Below, one piece after another: positions 25,973 through 33,132 of a DNA stretch of 64,000 nucleotides. Below the pieces are notes generated by a model. The model saw only the letters and a list, made by a program, of their open reading frames with translations, ran no database searches and was not told where the DNA came from. The translations under genes were made by a program, and so were the position numbers. Every line of letters starts with the position of its first letter. The first letter of the stretch is position 1. This DNA is from Fidelibacterota bacterium. Its GTDB lineage: Bacteria; Fidelibacterota; Marinisomatia; Marinisomatales; TCS55. The stretch covers positions 295,958-359,957 of the forward strand of contig SCKN01000002.1 of NCBI GenBank assembly GCA_004124385.1, in the 5' to 3' direction.

Positions 25973-27085
25973 ATGAAATATTTACAATATTTGGGCACGC
26001 CGCTTCTCATTTTAATGGCTATTTATTTGGGTGCCAAGGGACAATATTGGGCCTGGGTATATTTGCTTATTTTGGATACCATTATCATTGCCGGGGATGC
26101 GTTTCTTGGTGATGATAAATCAACGCCAAACTATCGTTATCCTGCGGTGTTGACGGCTCTTTTATATATCAACTTACCTACTTTCGTCGTTTTTCTGATA
26201 CTTGCTGTCTATATGGGTGGCGCGGCCTCTTTTCCTCTGTTTGAACAATTCATATTTGCATTAACCGGCAGCGATATTCATTCCGCCCGGGAAGGGACAG
26301 TTTTATGGCATCTGGCTGGATATGTATTTACCGGAGGTTTACTCATGGGGTCCGCATTGACAATTCCTGCCCATGAACTAGTCCATCATAAAAAGAAGAA
26401 AACCGATTGGATAATGGGCAATATTATGATGGCATTTACCTGTGACAATGCATTTGCTATCGAACACGTTCACGGCCATCATAAAAATGTCGGCCTTGCC
26501 TCCGATCCGTCCACAGCCAAGCGGGGTGAGGGATTATTTCATTTTTTATTTAATGCATCATTCCTCGAGCATCGCGATGGTTGGAAAATCGAAATATCTC
26601 GATTACGAAAAAGAGGATTTATGTTATGGGGTTTCCATAACCGTATGCTTCAAGGCTATACCAGCAGTACACTCATAATGGTTATAGCATATTATATAAG
26701 TGGATTTGCTGGTCTAATTATTTTCTTGGGTATTACTATTTTTGCAAAGATTTTTTTGGAAGTGGTAAACTATATGGAACATTACGGTTTGGTTCGAGCT
26801 CCGGGAACGCCTGTTGCATTACGGCATTCTTGGAACACCAATAGGCGATTAAGCAGTGTTTTATTATATAATCTAACTCGCCATTCTCATCATCATGAAC
26901 AAGGGAGTTTAGAATTTTGGAAATTGCGTCCTTACCCTGATGCACCGGAAATGCCTTATGGCTATCTAACAACGTTATATCTGGTAGCATTTTTCCCGTG
27001 GATTTACCGCAGGATGATGGAACCTCGCTTGGAAGACTGGCGCAATACCTACGCCACAAAAGAAGAAAAAGTCTTAATGTCTTAA
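25973..27085 (+). CDS. AlkB-type membrane di-iron monooxygenase / desaturase
   Basis: The 370-residue integral membrane protein has the histidine boxes of the alkane hydroxylase/fatty-acid desaturase superfamily: HELVHH (residues 134-139), EHVHGHHKNVG (164-174), NYMEHYGLVR (about 266) and NLTRHSHHHEQG (about 305). The NYMEHYGL motif is typical of alkane 1-monooxygenase (AlkB) and xylene monooxygenase (XylM) rather than plain desaturases. The membrane segments near residues 10-45, 55-82, 112-132 and 233-255 fit that family. It would hydroxylate a hydrocarbon, methyl-aromatic or acyl chain using electrons from a rubredoxin or ferredoxin, neither of which is adjacent. The next gene, 11 bases on, encodes an intradiol dioxygenase. 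Confidence 0.88.
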   Translation: MKYLQYLGTPLLILMAIYLGAKGQYWAWVYLLILDTIIIAGDAFLGDDKSTPNYRYPAVLTALLYINLPTFVVFLILAVYMGGAASFPLFEQFIFALTGSDIHSAREGTVLWHLAGYVFTGGLLMGSALTIPAHELVHHKKKKTDWIMGNIMMAFTCDNAFAIEHVHGHHKNVGLASDPSTAKRGEGLFHFLFNASFLEHRDGWKIEISRLRKRGFMLWGFHNRMLQGYTSSTLIMVIAYYISGFAGLIIFLGITIFAKIFLEVVNYMEHYGLVRAPGTPVALRHSWNTNRRLSSVLLYNLTRHSHHHEQGSLEFWKLRPYPDAPEMPYGYLTTLYLVAFFPWIYRRMMEPRLEDWRNTYATKEEKVLMS

Positions 27086-27096
27086 ATTATAGAATA

Positions 27097-28005
27097 ATGA
27101 AAAGAAGGCAATTTATCAAATTAGGTTTGCTGGGAACCGCAGCGACCGGAATCGCGCCGGGAGCCTTCCTAAAAGGAAGAGATTGTGATCTTACCAGTGA
27201 TGATATCCTTGGGCCTTACTGGTCACAAAACCATCCGTATAGAACTGTACTTGCTCATGGGGATGAGCCCGGAACACGCATTTTTATTTCAGGTGCGGTG
27301 CAGGCAAACGATTGTGAAACGCCCCTGCACAATGCTATTGTTGATGTTTGGCATGCAAATGACAGCGGGTGTTATACTGTTTTCCAGGAGTGTAATTCAG
27401 GTAATTCGGAAGAAGATCCCTACAATCTTCGGGGGCAAATGCTCACCAATGAAAATGGCGAGTATGCTTTTGAATCTATCTGGCCGGGACATTATGGAAG
27501 TAGGCCTAAACATTTTCATTATAAGATCACCACACCTGAAAACCAGGAATTGGTGACTCAATGTTATTTTGAGGGTGATGCACAAATTAATCAGCAGTGG
27601 GAAGATAATCACCCCGGTTTGATTATACCTTTGGAGAGCTCTGGCGATGGACTTTATGGAGTATTTAACATTGTTATGAATGAAGAAGCTCAAGTCGGAA
27701 CAGGGGAGGATTTAATTCCTGTTCCGGAACAGCCGTTTTTAAACCATAGTTATCCCAATCCATTTAATAACTCCACTCAAATCGAATTTGGTCTTTCTAG
27801 GTCCGGTCATGTCAGCATCGGTATCTATGATATCTCCGGGCGCTGGATCACGAATTTAACAGAACAAAATTGGCCATCGGGATCTCACTATTTAAAATGG
27901 AGCGGGCAGGATTATTATGGGAATATGGTTCCTTCCGGTTCATATCTGGTGGTAATGAAAGCTGCCGAATTTACCGGATCGAAAAAGATTTTATTGCTTA
28001 AATAA
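27097..28005 (+). CDS. Tat-exported intradiol ring-cleavage dioxygenase with T9SS sorting domain
   Basis: I start at ATG 27097 (302 aa) because it gives a twin-arginine signal, KRRQFIKLGLLGTAATG. Residues about 30-210 form the intradiol dioxygenase fold with all four iron ligands visible: Tyr93 (SGCYTVF), Tyr133 (GHYGSRP), His139 and His141 (KHFH). LHNAIVDVWHAND is the usual second strand. The last 85 residues are a T9SS type A sorting domain (HSYPNPFNNSTQIEF, IGIYDISGRWI, VPSGSYLVVMKA). The enzyme family opens catechol-type rings with oxygen. Export by Tat suits a protein that folds with iron in the cytoplasm, but Tat followed by T9SS is unusual. It is 11 bases from the AlkB-type gene and surely co-transcribed. 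Confidence 0.87.
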   Translation: MKRRQFIKLGLLGTAATGIAPGAFLKGRDCDLTSDDILGPYWSQNHPYRTVLAHGDEPGTRIFISGAVQANDCETPLHNAIVDVWHANDSGCYTVFQECNSGNSEEDPYNLRGQMLTNENGEYAFESIWPGHYGSRPKHFHYKITTPENQELVTQCYFEGDAQINQQWEDNHPGLIIPLESSGDGLYGVFNIVMNEEAQVGTGEDLIPVPEQPFLNHSYPNPFNNSTQIEFGLSRSGHVSIGIYDISGRWITNLTEQNWPSGSHYLKWSGQDYYGNMVPSGSYLVVMKAAEFTGSKKILLLK

Positions 28006-28091
28006 TCAGAACTCTGCAAACATCTCTGTTTTTTTGTATGCCTTATCAAAGGTGCCGCCGGTTATGAAAATTCTGGTGGCCATTAATTAAC

Positions 28092-28442
28092 TTACAATAG
28101 TTTCAACACATTTTCCGGGGGACGACCTATAACAGCTTTATCCCCTTTAACAACGATTGGTCGTTCAATGATTTTAGGAAAGTGAGTCATTGCCGCAATG
28201 AGAGCCCTATCATTGTTCAATGTTTCTTGCAAATTGTTTTCCTTGAAATCTGCTTCGCCCTTACGCACAAATTGGTTCGGATGTTTTCCAAGTTTAGCAG
28301 CAAGATCTTTTAATGTAGTCCCCGTGGGGATGTCCTTTAAATATTCTATTATATTGGGTTCAATACCGTTGTCACGCAACAGCTGCAGTGTCTGCCTGCT
28401 CTTGCCTCATCTGGGGTTATGATAGATTGTAAATCCGTCCAT
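28092..28442 (-). CDS. arsC: ArsC-family arsenate reductase with in-frame TGA at catalytic Cys12 (candidate selenoprotein)
   Basis: Read through one TGA, this is a complete 116-residue glutaredoxin-type arsenate reductase. It starts at ATG 28442 behind GAGGA, reads MDGFTIYHNPR, then TGA (28409-28407), then GKSRQTLQLLRDNGIEP and on to IGRPPENVLKLL. The family motif is HNPxC(G/S)xSR, so the TGA replaces exactly the catalytic Cys12. The other anion-binding arginines are kept (QFVRKGE, IERPIVV, IGRPPE). The frame has no other lesion, and a hairpin fits directly after the TGA (28376-28405). Insertion of selenocysteine is the best explanation; a fresh nonsense mutation is the alternative. Without readthrough only a fragment without the active site could be made. 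It may reduce arsenate or act as an Spx/YffB-like thiol reductase. Confidence 0.8.
28376..28405 (-). promoter_or_regulatory. candidate bacterial SECIS hairpin following the arsC TGA
   Basis: Beginning one base after the TGA, the 30-base stretch folds as GCAA, bulge GAG, CAGGCAG, loop ACA, CTGC, bulge AG, CTG, TTGC, giving up to 11 base pairs. The apical loop lies about 15 bases after the TGA; if the last G-C pair is open the loop is GACAC, starting with G. That distance and a G near the loop start fit the loose bacterial SECIS pattern known from fdhF-type genes. It lies within coding sequence, so codon constraint could produce some of this by chance. Confidence 0.45.
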
Positions 28443-28731
28443 TTGTCCTCAATCCTTTCTCGATTAGGTGTGATTTGGACTGGTAAGTTAAGGATTCAAC
28501 ACCTGTATTGCCAATCTGCCATAATGGATTCTTTCTATGCCAAAGAATGTCATTTGGAGCACAGGTAAATGGAGCACACCCCCATACGCCAAGCACGTAA
28601 CATCTTTGTTATGGTAACCGCCTCTTAAAATTTCAACCAAAGTTCCAACCTGTAAAAACTAAATGGGGGGTAGTACCCTTTAAATAAAAGATACACCCAC
28701 TTTACTGCTTTAATTTTTTGTAATTTTCGGT
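28443..28731. other. intergenic stretch with no recognised gene
   Basis: Between arsC and the MORN lipoprotein gene are 289 bases. On the minus strand one frame is open for about 60 codons (WGCAPFTCAPNDILWHRK and surroundings), with two Cys and several Trp, but I cannot match it to a family. It could be the tail of a decayed gene. No terminator or RNA gene is evident. The 3' part (28680-28730) is AT-rich and must hold the promoter for the MORN gene. Confidence 0.4.
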
Positions 28732-30003
28732 ATGAAGCGTATTGCTCTAATATTATTGTTTTTTATCAGTTGTACTACTGCTCCCAAAATCAATTATGAG
28801 GGAGAATTAAATGATGATGGTCTATATCACGGAAAAGGTGTAATCACTTATCCAAATGGTGAACAATATGTCGGTGAGTTCAAAGAGGGTTTAATGAATG
28901 GTCAGGGGACATACACCTATGTTAGTGGTGAAAAGTATGTCGGTGAGTACAAAGATGGTTTAATGAATGGTCAGGGGACATACACCTATGTTAGTGGTGA
29001 AAAGTATGTAGGTGAATGGAAAGATGGTAATAAGAATGGACAGGGTACATACACCTATTTTCTTGGTGAAAAGTATGTAGGTGAATGGAAAGATGGTAAA
29101 TGGAATGGTCAGGGGACATTAACCTTTCCTGATGGGGAGAAGTATGTAGGAGAATACAAAGATAATAAAAGAGATGGTCAGGGGACATTAACCTTATCAG
29201 GTGGTTCAAAGTATGTAGGAGAGTGGAAAGATGGTAATAAGAATGGACAGGGTACATACACCTATTCTTCTGGTGAAACTTGGACGGGTGAATGGGTAGA
29301 TAATGAAAGACATACAGGGGAGGGTACAATCATCATGCCTGATGGTTTAAAGTATGTAGGAGAGTTCAAAGATGGTAAATGGAATGGTAAAGGTGTATTG
29401 TTTAAGGTAAATGGTGTAATTCTACCTGGAACTTGGGTTGATAATAGTTTTAACGACACTTGGACTAGTCCAAGTGCTTGGACTATTGAAGCCGTAGAAA
29501 ATTTCCTAAAAAATAAATATCCCCAATTCAAAGGTTTGAATTATTCAGCACCAATCACAAGTGTATCTTTACAAAGAAATGAAGTTTATTTACCACCACC
29601 CGAAATTCTTACCAATATCGCTGTAGTTAATTTTAAAGGAAATAATATCTCTGACGGTGAAGTAAATGCCCTTACAGACAGATTAAGAGTTGAATTGTTT
29701 AAAACCAAATATTTCAAAGTTATAGAACGAGAAATGATGGAAGAAGTTCTTAAAGAACAAGGATTTCAACAATCAGGATGTACAACTGATGAGTGTATGG
29801 TTCAAATTGGGAGATTGATTGGGGTACAGAAGATTATAGGTGGAAGTATCAGTAAAGTTGGAAATATTTATTCTGTTTCATCAAGGATAGTAAATGTTGA
29901 AACAGGTGAGATTGAAAAAACAGAAGTATATGACCATACAGGTAATATCGGTCAATTACTTACAGAGGGTATGAGGATGATTGCTATTGGATTGGTACAA
30001 TAG
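28732..30003 (+). CDS. MORN-repeat lipoprotein with CsgG/LpoB-like C-terminal domain
   Basis: The 423-residue protein has a lipoprotein signal (IALILLFFISC). About nine or ten 23-residue MORN repeats follow (KYVGEYKDGLMNGQGTYTY and variants, residues 25-235), nearly identical at DNA level over several 69-base units (28867-29290). After a linker comes a domain of about 130 residues beginning ILTNIAVVNFKGNNISDGEV, with DRLRVELFKTKYFKVIER and GVQKIIGGSISKVGNIYSVS. This matches the CsgG/LpoB-like fold of envelope lipoproteins that oligomerise or activate peptidoglycan enzymes. MORN repeats in bacteria bind lipid or serve as scaffolds. It opens the AT-rich accessory stretch. Confidence 0.8.
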   Translation: MKRIALILLFFISCTTAPKINYEGELNDDGLYHGKGVITYPNGEQYVGEFKEGLMNGQGTYTYVSGEKYVGEYKDGLMNGQGTYTYVSGEKYVGEWKDGNKNGQGTYTYFLGEKYVGEWKDGKWNGQGTLTFPDGEKYVGEYKDNKRDGQGTLTLSGGSKYVGEWKDGNKNGQGTYTYSSGETWTGEWVDNERHTGEGTIIMPDGLKYVGEFKDGKWNGKGVLFKVNGVILPGTWVDNSFNDTWTSPSAWTIEAVENFLKNKYPQFKGLNYSAPITSVSLQRNEVYLPPPEILTNIAVVNFKGNNISDGEVNALTDRLRVELFKTKYFKVIEREMMEEVLKEQGFQQSGCTTDECMVQIGRLIGVQKIIGGSISKVGNIYSVSSRIVNVETGEIEKTEVYDHTGNIGQLLTEGMRMIAIGLVQ

Positions 30004-30102
30004 TAGGAGTTATGAAATGACTATCCATTTGTGGAGAGTTCAAGTGAGATTACCTTTGTGGTTGTATAGGAAGAAGTTTGGGATCCACCTTGGGATCAAT
30101 CT

Positions 30103-30198
30103 ATGATGAGTGAAGAAGCACAAACAATGTTAGGTATGGAATTGAATAGACCGATGTTAGATGGAACAAGAGCAGGTGGTGATGGGGGTTACGAATGA
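30103..30198 (+). CDS. very small ORF or gene tail coupled to the next gene
   Basis: A 31-residue frame (MMSEEAQTMLGMELNRPML...GYE) ends in ATGA, overlapping the start of the next gene. The same frame continues upstream through one TAG (30067-30069) as DYPFVESSSEITFVVV followed by EEVWDPPWDQS, which reads like real protein. The piece may therefore be the 3' part of a gene broken by an amber codon. I do not recognise it. Confidence 0.35.
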   Translation: MMSEEAQTMLGMELNRPMLDGTRAGGDGGYE

Positions 30199-30473
30199 AA
30201 TTTCCATTAGAACAATTAAGTAATATGGAATATAATAAACCATTGGTTCAAGTAGACGATACAGACGAATGGATACAATGGGATTATTGTGATTTAGAAG
30301 GATTACCAACAAAAAGAATAGATGTAACTATGACTAATATGGGTAAACTACCTAAAGGACAATGGAATAATTTACCAGAAACATTTACCTCTGTGGATGG
30401 TAAAGAATATTTAATTGAAGATATAATAATATTGAAACCGAGTAAATATAATGCGACCTTACGAACACTATAA
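30195..30473 (+). CDS. small acidic hypothetical protein
   Basis: The 92-residue protein has no signal or membrane segment and is rich in Asp, Trp and Asn (PLVQVDDTDEWIQWDYCDLE, KLPKGQWNNLPETF). It starts in an ATGA overlap with the small frame before it and overlaps the ferredoxin gene after it by 23 bases, so the three appear translationally coupled. I do not recognise a family. A role with the ferredoxin is a guess from spacing only. Confidence 0.55.
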   Translation: MKFPLEQLSNMEYNKPLVQVDDTDEWIQWDYCDLEGLPTKRIDVTMTNMGKLPKGQWNNLPETFTSVDGKEYLIEDIIILKPSKYNATLRTL

Positions 30474-30774
30474 ATCAGTACCAGAAATGGCAGAGACAAT
30501 AGGGCATAAAAAAAGAAAACCTCGTCTTATGGCAGTAGTGGATGAAGATAGTTGTACTGGCTGTCAAGTATGTATTCCATATTGTCCAGTTGATTGTATT
30601 GAGACAGTACCTAAAGAGAAGTATGGTATCCCTATTCCACCAGTACAGATAAGGTTTAATGAATGTATTGGTTGTCAAATATGTGCAAAGGTTTGTACTA
30701 AGTTGACTTGGGATGCAATAAGAATGTTACCTACAGAAGAATTTGAAAATATTTATGATTATAAAATTGATTAA
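30451..30774 (+). CDS. 2x[4Fe-4S] ferredoxin
   Basis: The 107-residue protein has two cluster motifs: CTGCQVCIPYCPVDC and CIGCQICAKVCTKLTW. Each has the CxxCxxCxxxC spacing of bacterial-type ferredoxins, except that the second has Thr where the usual proline follows the fourth Cys. A lysine-rich 30-residue N-terminal extension (GHKKRKPRLMAVVDED) precedes them. It would carry low-potential electrons. It overlaps the acidic small protein gene by 23 bases; no oxidoreductase partner is next to it. The AlkB-type monooxygenase 3.4 kb away would need an electron donor, but a direct link is speculation. Confidence 0.85.
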   Translation: MRPYEHYKSVPEMAETIGHKKRKPRLMAVVDEDSCTGCQVCIPYCPVDCIETVPKEKYGIPIPPVQIRFNECIGCQICAKVCTKLTWDAIRMLPTEEFENIYDYKID

Positions 30775-30785
30775 GGAAAAATAAA

Positions 30786-31130
30786 ATGAAAAAGTTAGTC
30801 ATTTTATTCACACTTATTTTATTCATTATCTCTTGTGGTGATAAAACTCGTGAAGAAATTACTGAAAGATATCCAAATGGAGATAAACTATTACTTGTCA
30901 AATACAAAGGTGAAGGTGGTGATGAAATTGTAGTTGAAAGAATTGGATATTCTCAAAGTGGTGATACGATATTGTGGGAGAATTATTCAGATGGATTAAA
31001 AAATGGTATATGGAAAAGTTCTGATAGTACAGGACTATATATTGATGGTAAAAAAGATGGTAAATGGACTTGGTACAACAAAGATGGTTCAGTAAAAGAA
31101 GTCGTAGAATACCCCACCCAAAGGATTTAA
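30786..31130 (+). CDS. small lipoprotein with YwqK-like (MORN_2) repeats
   Basis: The 114 residues start with a lipoprotein signal (LVILFTLILFIISC). The repeats that follow have the toxin-antitoxin YwqK/MORN_2 pattern: ITERYPNGDKLLLVKYKG, NYSDGLKNGIWKSSD, YIDGKKDGKWTWYNKDGS. A clear Rho-independent terminator follows. It shares the MORN-type theme and AT-rich codon use with the gene at 28732. Function is unknown; homologues are usually surface or periplasmic. Confidence 0.7.
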   Translation: MKKLVILFTLILFIISCGDKTREEITERYPNGDKLLLVKYKGEGGDEIVVERIGYSQSGDTILWENYSDGLKNGIWKSSDSTGLYIDGKKDGKWTWYNKDGSVKEVVEYPTQRI

Positions 31131-31138
31131 GCAAAGAG

Positions 31139-31160
31139 CCCCGCAATGTCGGGGTTTTTT
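31139..31160 (+). terminator. Rho-independent terminator
   Basis: Stem CCCCG/CGGGG with loop CAATGT is followed by six T, just after the MORN_2 lipoprotein gene. Its T tract begins the 40-base direct repeat that recurs at 31812. Confidence 0.85.
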
Positions 31161-31191
31161 GTTTGTGGGATGATGTGTAGATTTGGATATG
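31152..31191 (+). repeat. 40-bp direct repeat, copy 1
   Basis: It runs from the terminator's GGG and T tract through GTTTGTGGGATGAT to the GATTTGGATATG that contains the next gene's start codon. It matches 31812-31851 at 38 of 40 positions. The two copies flank the gene at 31189-31794, so the unit could be a duplicated leader or a recombination site. Confidence 0.75.
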
Positions 31192-31794
31192 AATGAATGG
31201 GAACTCCAACATTATCTAACAAAAAAATGGCGAAAAGAGAATTTATATTACAATGGATTTGAGTATCATTTAGTTTGTTGGGAATTAATGTTCCCTTCTT
31301 GGGATATCAATGATAAAAGAACTAAATGGAATGAGATTTCAATTGATTTCATTCTTTATTCGATAGAATTATCTGAGTTCTTATGTGTGGAATTAAAAAA
31401 CATCCTAAAAGGTAAGAAAAATTTATTTTCTGCTTATTGTCAGGCAACTCAACGAGCAATTCATTTTATAGAACAGTATGATGTGAAAAAACTTAATAGA
31501 GCAAGAAAACTATGTCATACATCATCTATAAATGAGCGTGGTGGGATAGACTCAACTATAGATGAAATTAAATTCTCAAAAAAACCAGCCATCAAAAGAG
31601 TATTAATGGCTAAATCATTTCAGTCAAATGCATCAGAGTTTATTGATTATCTCAATGCTTTAAATAGAAGTGAATTGCAAAATGAATATTCTATTTATTC
31701 TACTAATAAAGAGTTTGAAAGGTTTAATGCCATAAATGAAGAGCAGTTCAACTTGATAGAGCATAATCCCTTATTCCTAATTCAATTAGACTGA
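31189..31794 (+). CDS. hypothetical protein with PD-(D/E)XK-nuclease-like motif
   Basis: From the ATG at 31189 (TTG at 31183 is less likely) the protein has 201 residues, no signal, and the segment EISIDFILYS followed by EFLCVELKN. The Asp, then about 18 residues, then ExK spacing fits the PD-(D/E)XK nuclease core. A helix-rich tail follows (AYCQATQRAIHFIEQY). Its start lies inside a 40-base direct repeat that recurs right after its stop. If the motif is real it could be a restriction-like or DNA-repair nuclease, but active-site evidence is thin and no methylase is near. Confidence 0.5.
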   Translation: MNEWELQHYLTKKWRKENLYYNGFEYHLVCWELMFPSWDINDKRTKWNEISIDFILYSIELSEFLCVELKNILKGKKNLFSAYCQATQRAIHFIEQYDVKKLNRARKLCHTSSINERGGIDSTIDEIKFSKKPAIKRVLMAKSFQSNASEFIDYLNALNRSELQNEYSIYSTNKEFERFNAINEEQFNLIEHNPLFLIQLD

Positions 31795-31811
31795 TAATCC
31801 CTACATTAGCT

Positions 31812-31851
31812 GGGTTTTTTGTTTGTGGGATGATTGGTAGATTTGGATATG
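31812..31851 (+). repeat. 40-bp direct repeat, copy 2
   Basis: It differs from 31152-31191 only by GT versus TG in the middle. It again carries a T tract, here behind a much weaker hairpin (CCC..GGG), and again ends in the start codon of the following gene. Confidence 0.75.
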
Positions 31852-32637
31852 GTTAGGTATATATTATTACTACTTTTTATTGGCTTGGCTTGGGGGCAAG
31901 AATATGACCCTGAAACTGGGGAGGTCGTCAAAAAACAATATGTCCCTGAGACATGGGAGTTAATTAAAAACCAAAATGATCCTGAAACTGAAAATGTTGT
32001 CAAAAAACAATTTGTCCCCGAGACTAAAAAGTTAACTAAAAACCAAAATGACACTGATGCAGGTGAAATATGGAATAAAAGAATACCAGCATCTCTATAT
32101 TTGGAAAAATTATCGAAAGAAAAAGAACAAAAATCTCGTTTTGGTTCGTATGCATTAGGGTATTTATCTCTTAGTGCTGGAATTCCTTTTCTTAAGTCTA
32201 GTGAAGGTAATGGTCCTGATGACGGGTTTCCTACAAGGGGATTTTTAAGGGTATTTGGGAGTTCATTGATTTTAGGAGGTTTGTTTGTTGCAAGCCGTCC
32301 CTTTCGAAAAAGCCCAATATCAGATGCGGGAAAACAATTTGAAAAAGTAAGAATCCTTCAAGATAATAATGAAAGAGAAAGATTAGCATATGAATCATTA
32401 GTATCATTAGCTACAACATCAAGAATCAAAAAAAATAAAAAAGATAATAAGAAGCGAAGATATGGTTCCCGAAATTCAAGCCCAAACGCAGCTACAGCAT
32501 TGATTTTATTAACAGTGTTGGTAGCCGCTGCAATAGAAGAAAACAAAAAAAATAATCCTGAACAAAATATCCAAATCCTACTAACAATTGAAGAAAAAGC
32601 TTTAGATGATTATTTAAAGCAAAATACTATCCTATAA
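31849..32637 (+). CDS. hypothetical membrane protein with tandem DPETxxVVKKQ repeats
   Basis: I start at ATG 31849 (262 aa) because a signal-like segment follows at once (YILLLLFIGLAWG). Residues about 17-65 contain a doubled 24-residue motif (DPETGEVVKKQYVPETWELI, then DPETENVVKKQFVPETKKL). Two further hydrophobic stretches follow (YALGYLSLSAGIPFL, LRVFGSSLILGGLFVAS), a Lys-rich loop, and a third (AATALILLTVLVAAAIEE). The T9SS-minus, AT-rich style matches its neighbours. I do not recognise it. The second direct repeat supplies its leader and start codon. Confidence 0.6.
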   Translation: MVRYILLLLFIGLAWGQEYDPETGEVVKKQYVPETWELIKNQNDPETENVVKKQFVPETKKLTKNQNDTDAGEIWNKRIPASLYLEKLSKEKEQKSRFGSYALGYLSLSAGIPFLKSSEGNGPDDGFPTRGFLRVFGSSLILGGLFVASRPFRKSPISDAGKQFEKVRILQDNNERERLAYESLVSLATTSRIKKNKKDNKKRRYGSRNSSPNAATALILLTVLVAAAIEENKKNNPEQNIQILLTIEEKALDDYLKQNTIL

Positions 32638-32704
32638 AATAGAGTTTCCCCGCAATAGTACTTACATTCCACCGTGAGAATTAGAATTAACCTAGGATGA
32701 TGAA

Positions 32705-33112
32705 ATGAAACTTGTAATCACAATCTTACTGCTATTCAACACTTTTTTATTCGGACAAGATAGTAAGACATTCAACATTGAATTGTTGAATGAAAGAAAC
32801 TACCCTATGAAAATTGATACTAATGGAGTTTATCACATCACTATTAGCGATAAACAACAATCCATCTTTAAGATGAAAGCAACAACCAACTCACCCTCTA
32901 CTGAACGAATCACTTGGAGAACAAAAGAAAAGCATCAGTGGAGTGACGGCATAAGAACTGATTTTTACCCCGTCGTCAATCCGTCAAGTTACACGAAAGA
33001 TGGTGTCGGTTATTCTATGGTTGGATTTCTACCTGAAATGAAAGGTAAAGTGGTGGTGATTTATGGACAGTATTATGATAAGGTGGATAGTGTTAGGGTG
33101 TTTCTTAAATAA
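32705..33112 (+). CDS. small secreted hypothetical protein
   Basis: The 135-residue protein has a signal peptide (LVITILLLFNTFLFGQ) and a strand-rich mature part (YHITISDKQQSIFKMKATTN, GKVVVIYGQYYDKVDSVRVF) that could be an Ig-like domain. GGATGATGAA precedes the ATG. No family recognised. It is the last gene with the AT-rich bias before the sugar dehydrogenase. Confidence 0.6.
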   Translation: MKLVITILLLFNTFLFGQDSKTFNIELLNERNYPMKIDTNGVYHITISDKQQSIFKMKATTNSPSTERITWRTKEKHQWSDGIRTDFYPVVNPSSYTKDGVGYSMVGFLPEMKGKVVVIYGQYYDKVDSVRVFLK

Positions 33113-33132
33113 GCCAGATTCATAAAGGTGGG

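Noticed and set aside
26998..27096. Longer N-terminus for the intradiol dioxygenase
   Set aside because: It would overlap the AlkB-type gene by 88 bases and bury the twin-arginine signal inside the protein.
28006..28091. CAGAACTCTG followed by TTTTTTT as a terminator between the dioxygenase and arsC
   Set aside because: The stem is only four base pairs, too weak to call.
28443..28640. Minus-strand open frame with WGCAPFTCAPNDILWHRK as a gene
   Set aside because: No start codon with a ribosome-binding site and no family resemblance I can defend; reported only as an unexplained stretch.
28867..29290. Regular 69-base repeats resembling a CRISPR or satellite array
   Set aside because: They are in-frame coding repeats, each a 23-residue MORN unit, without spacers.
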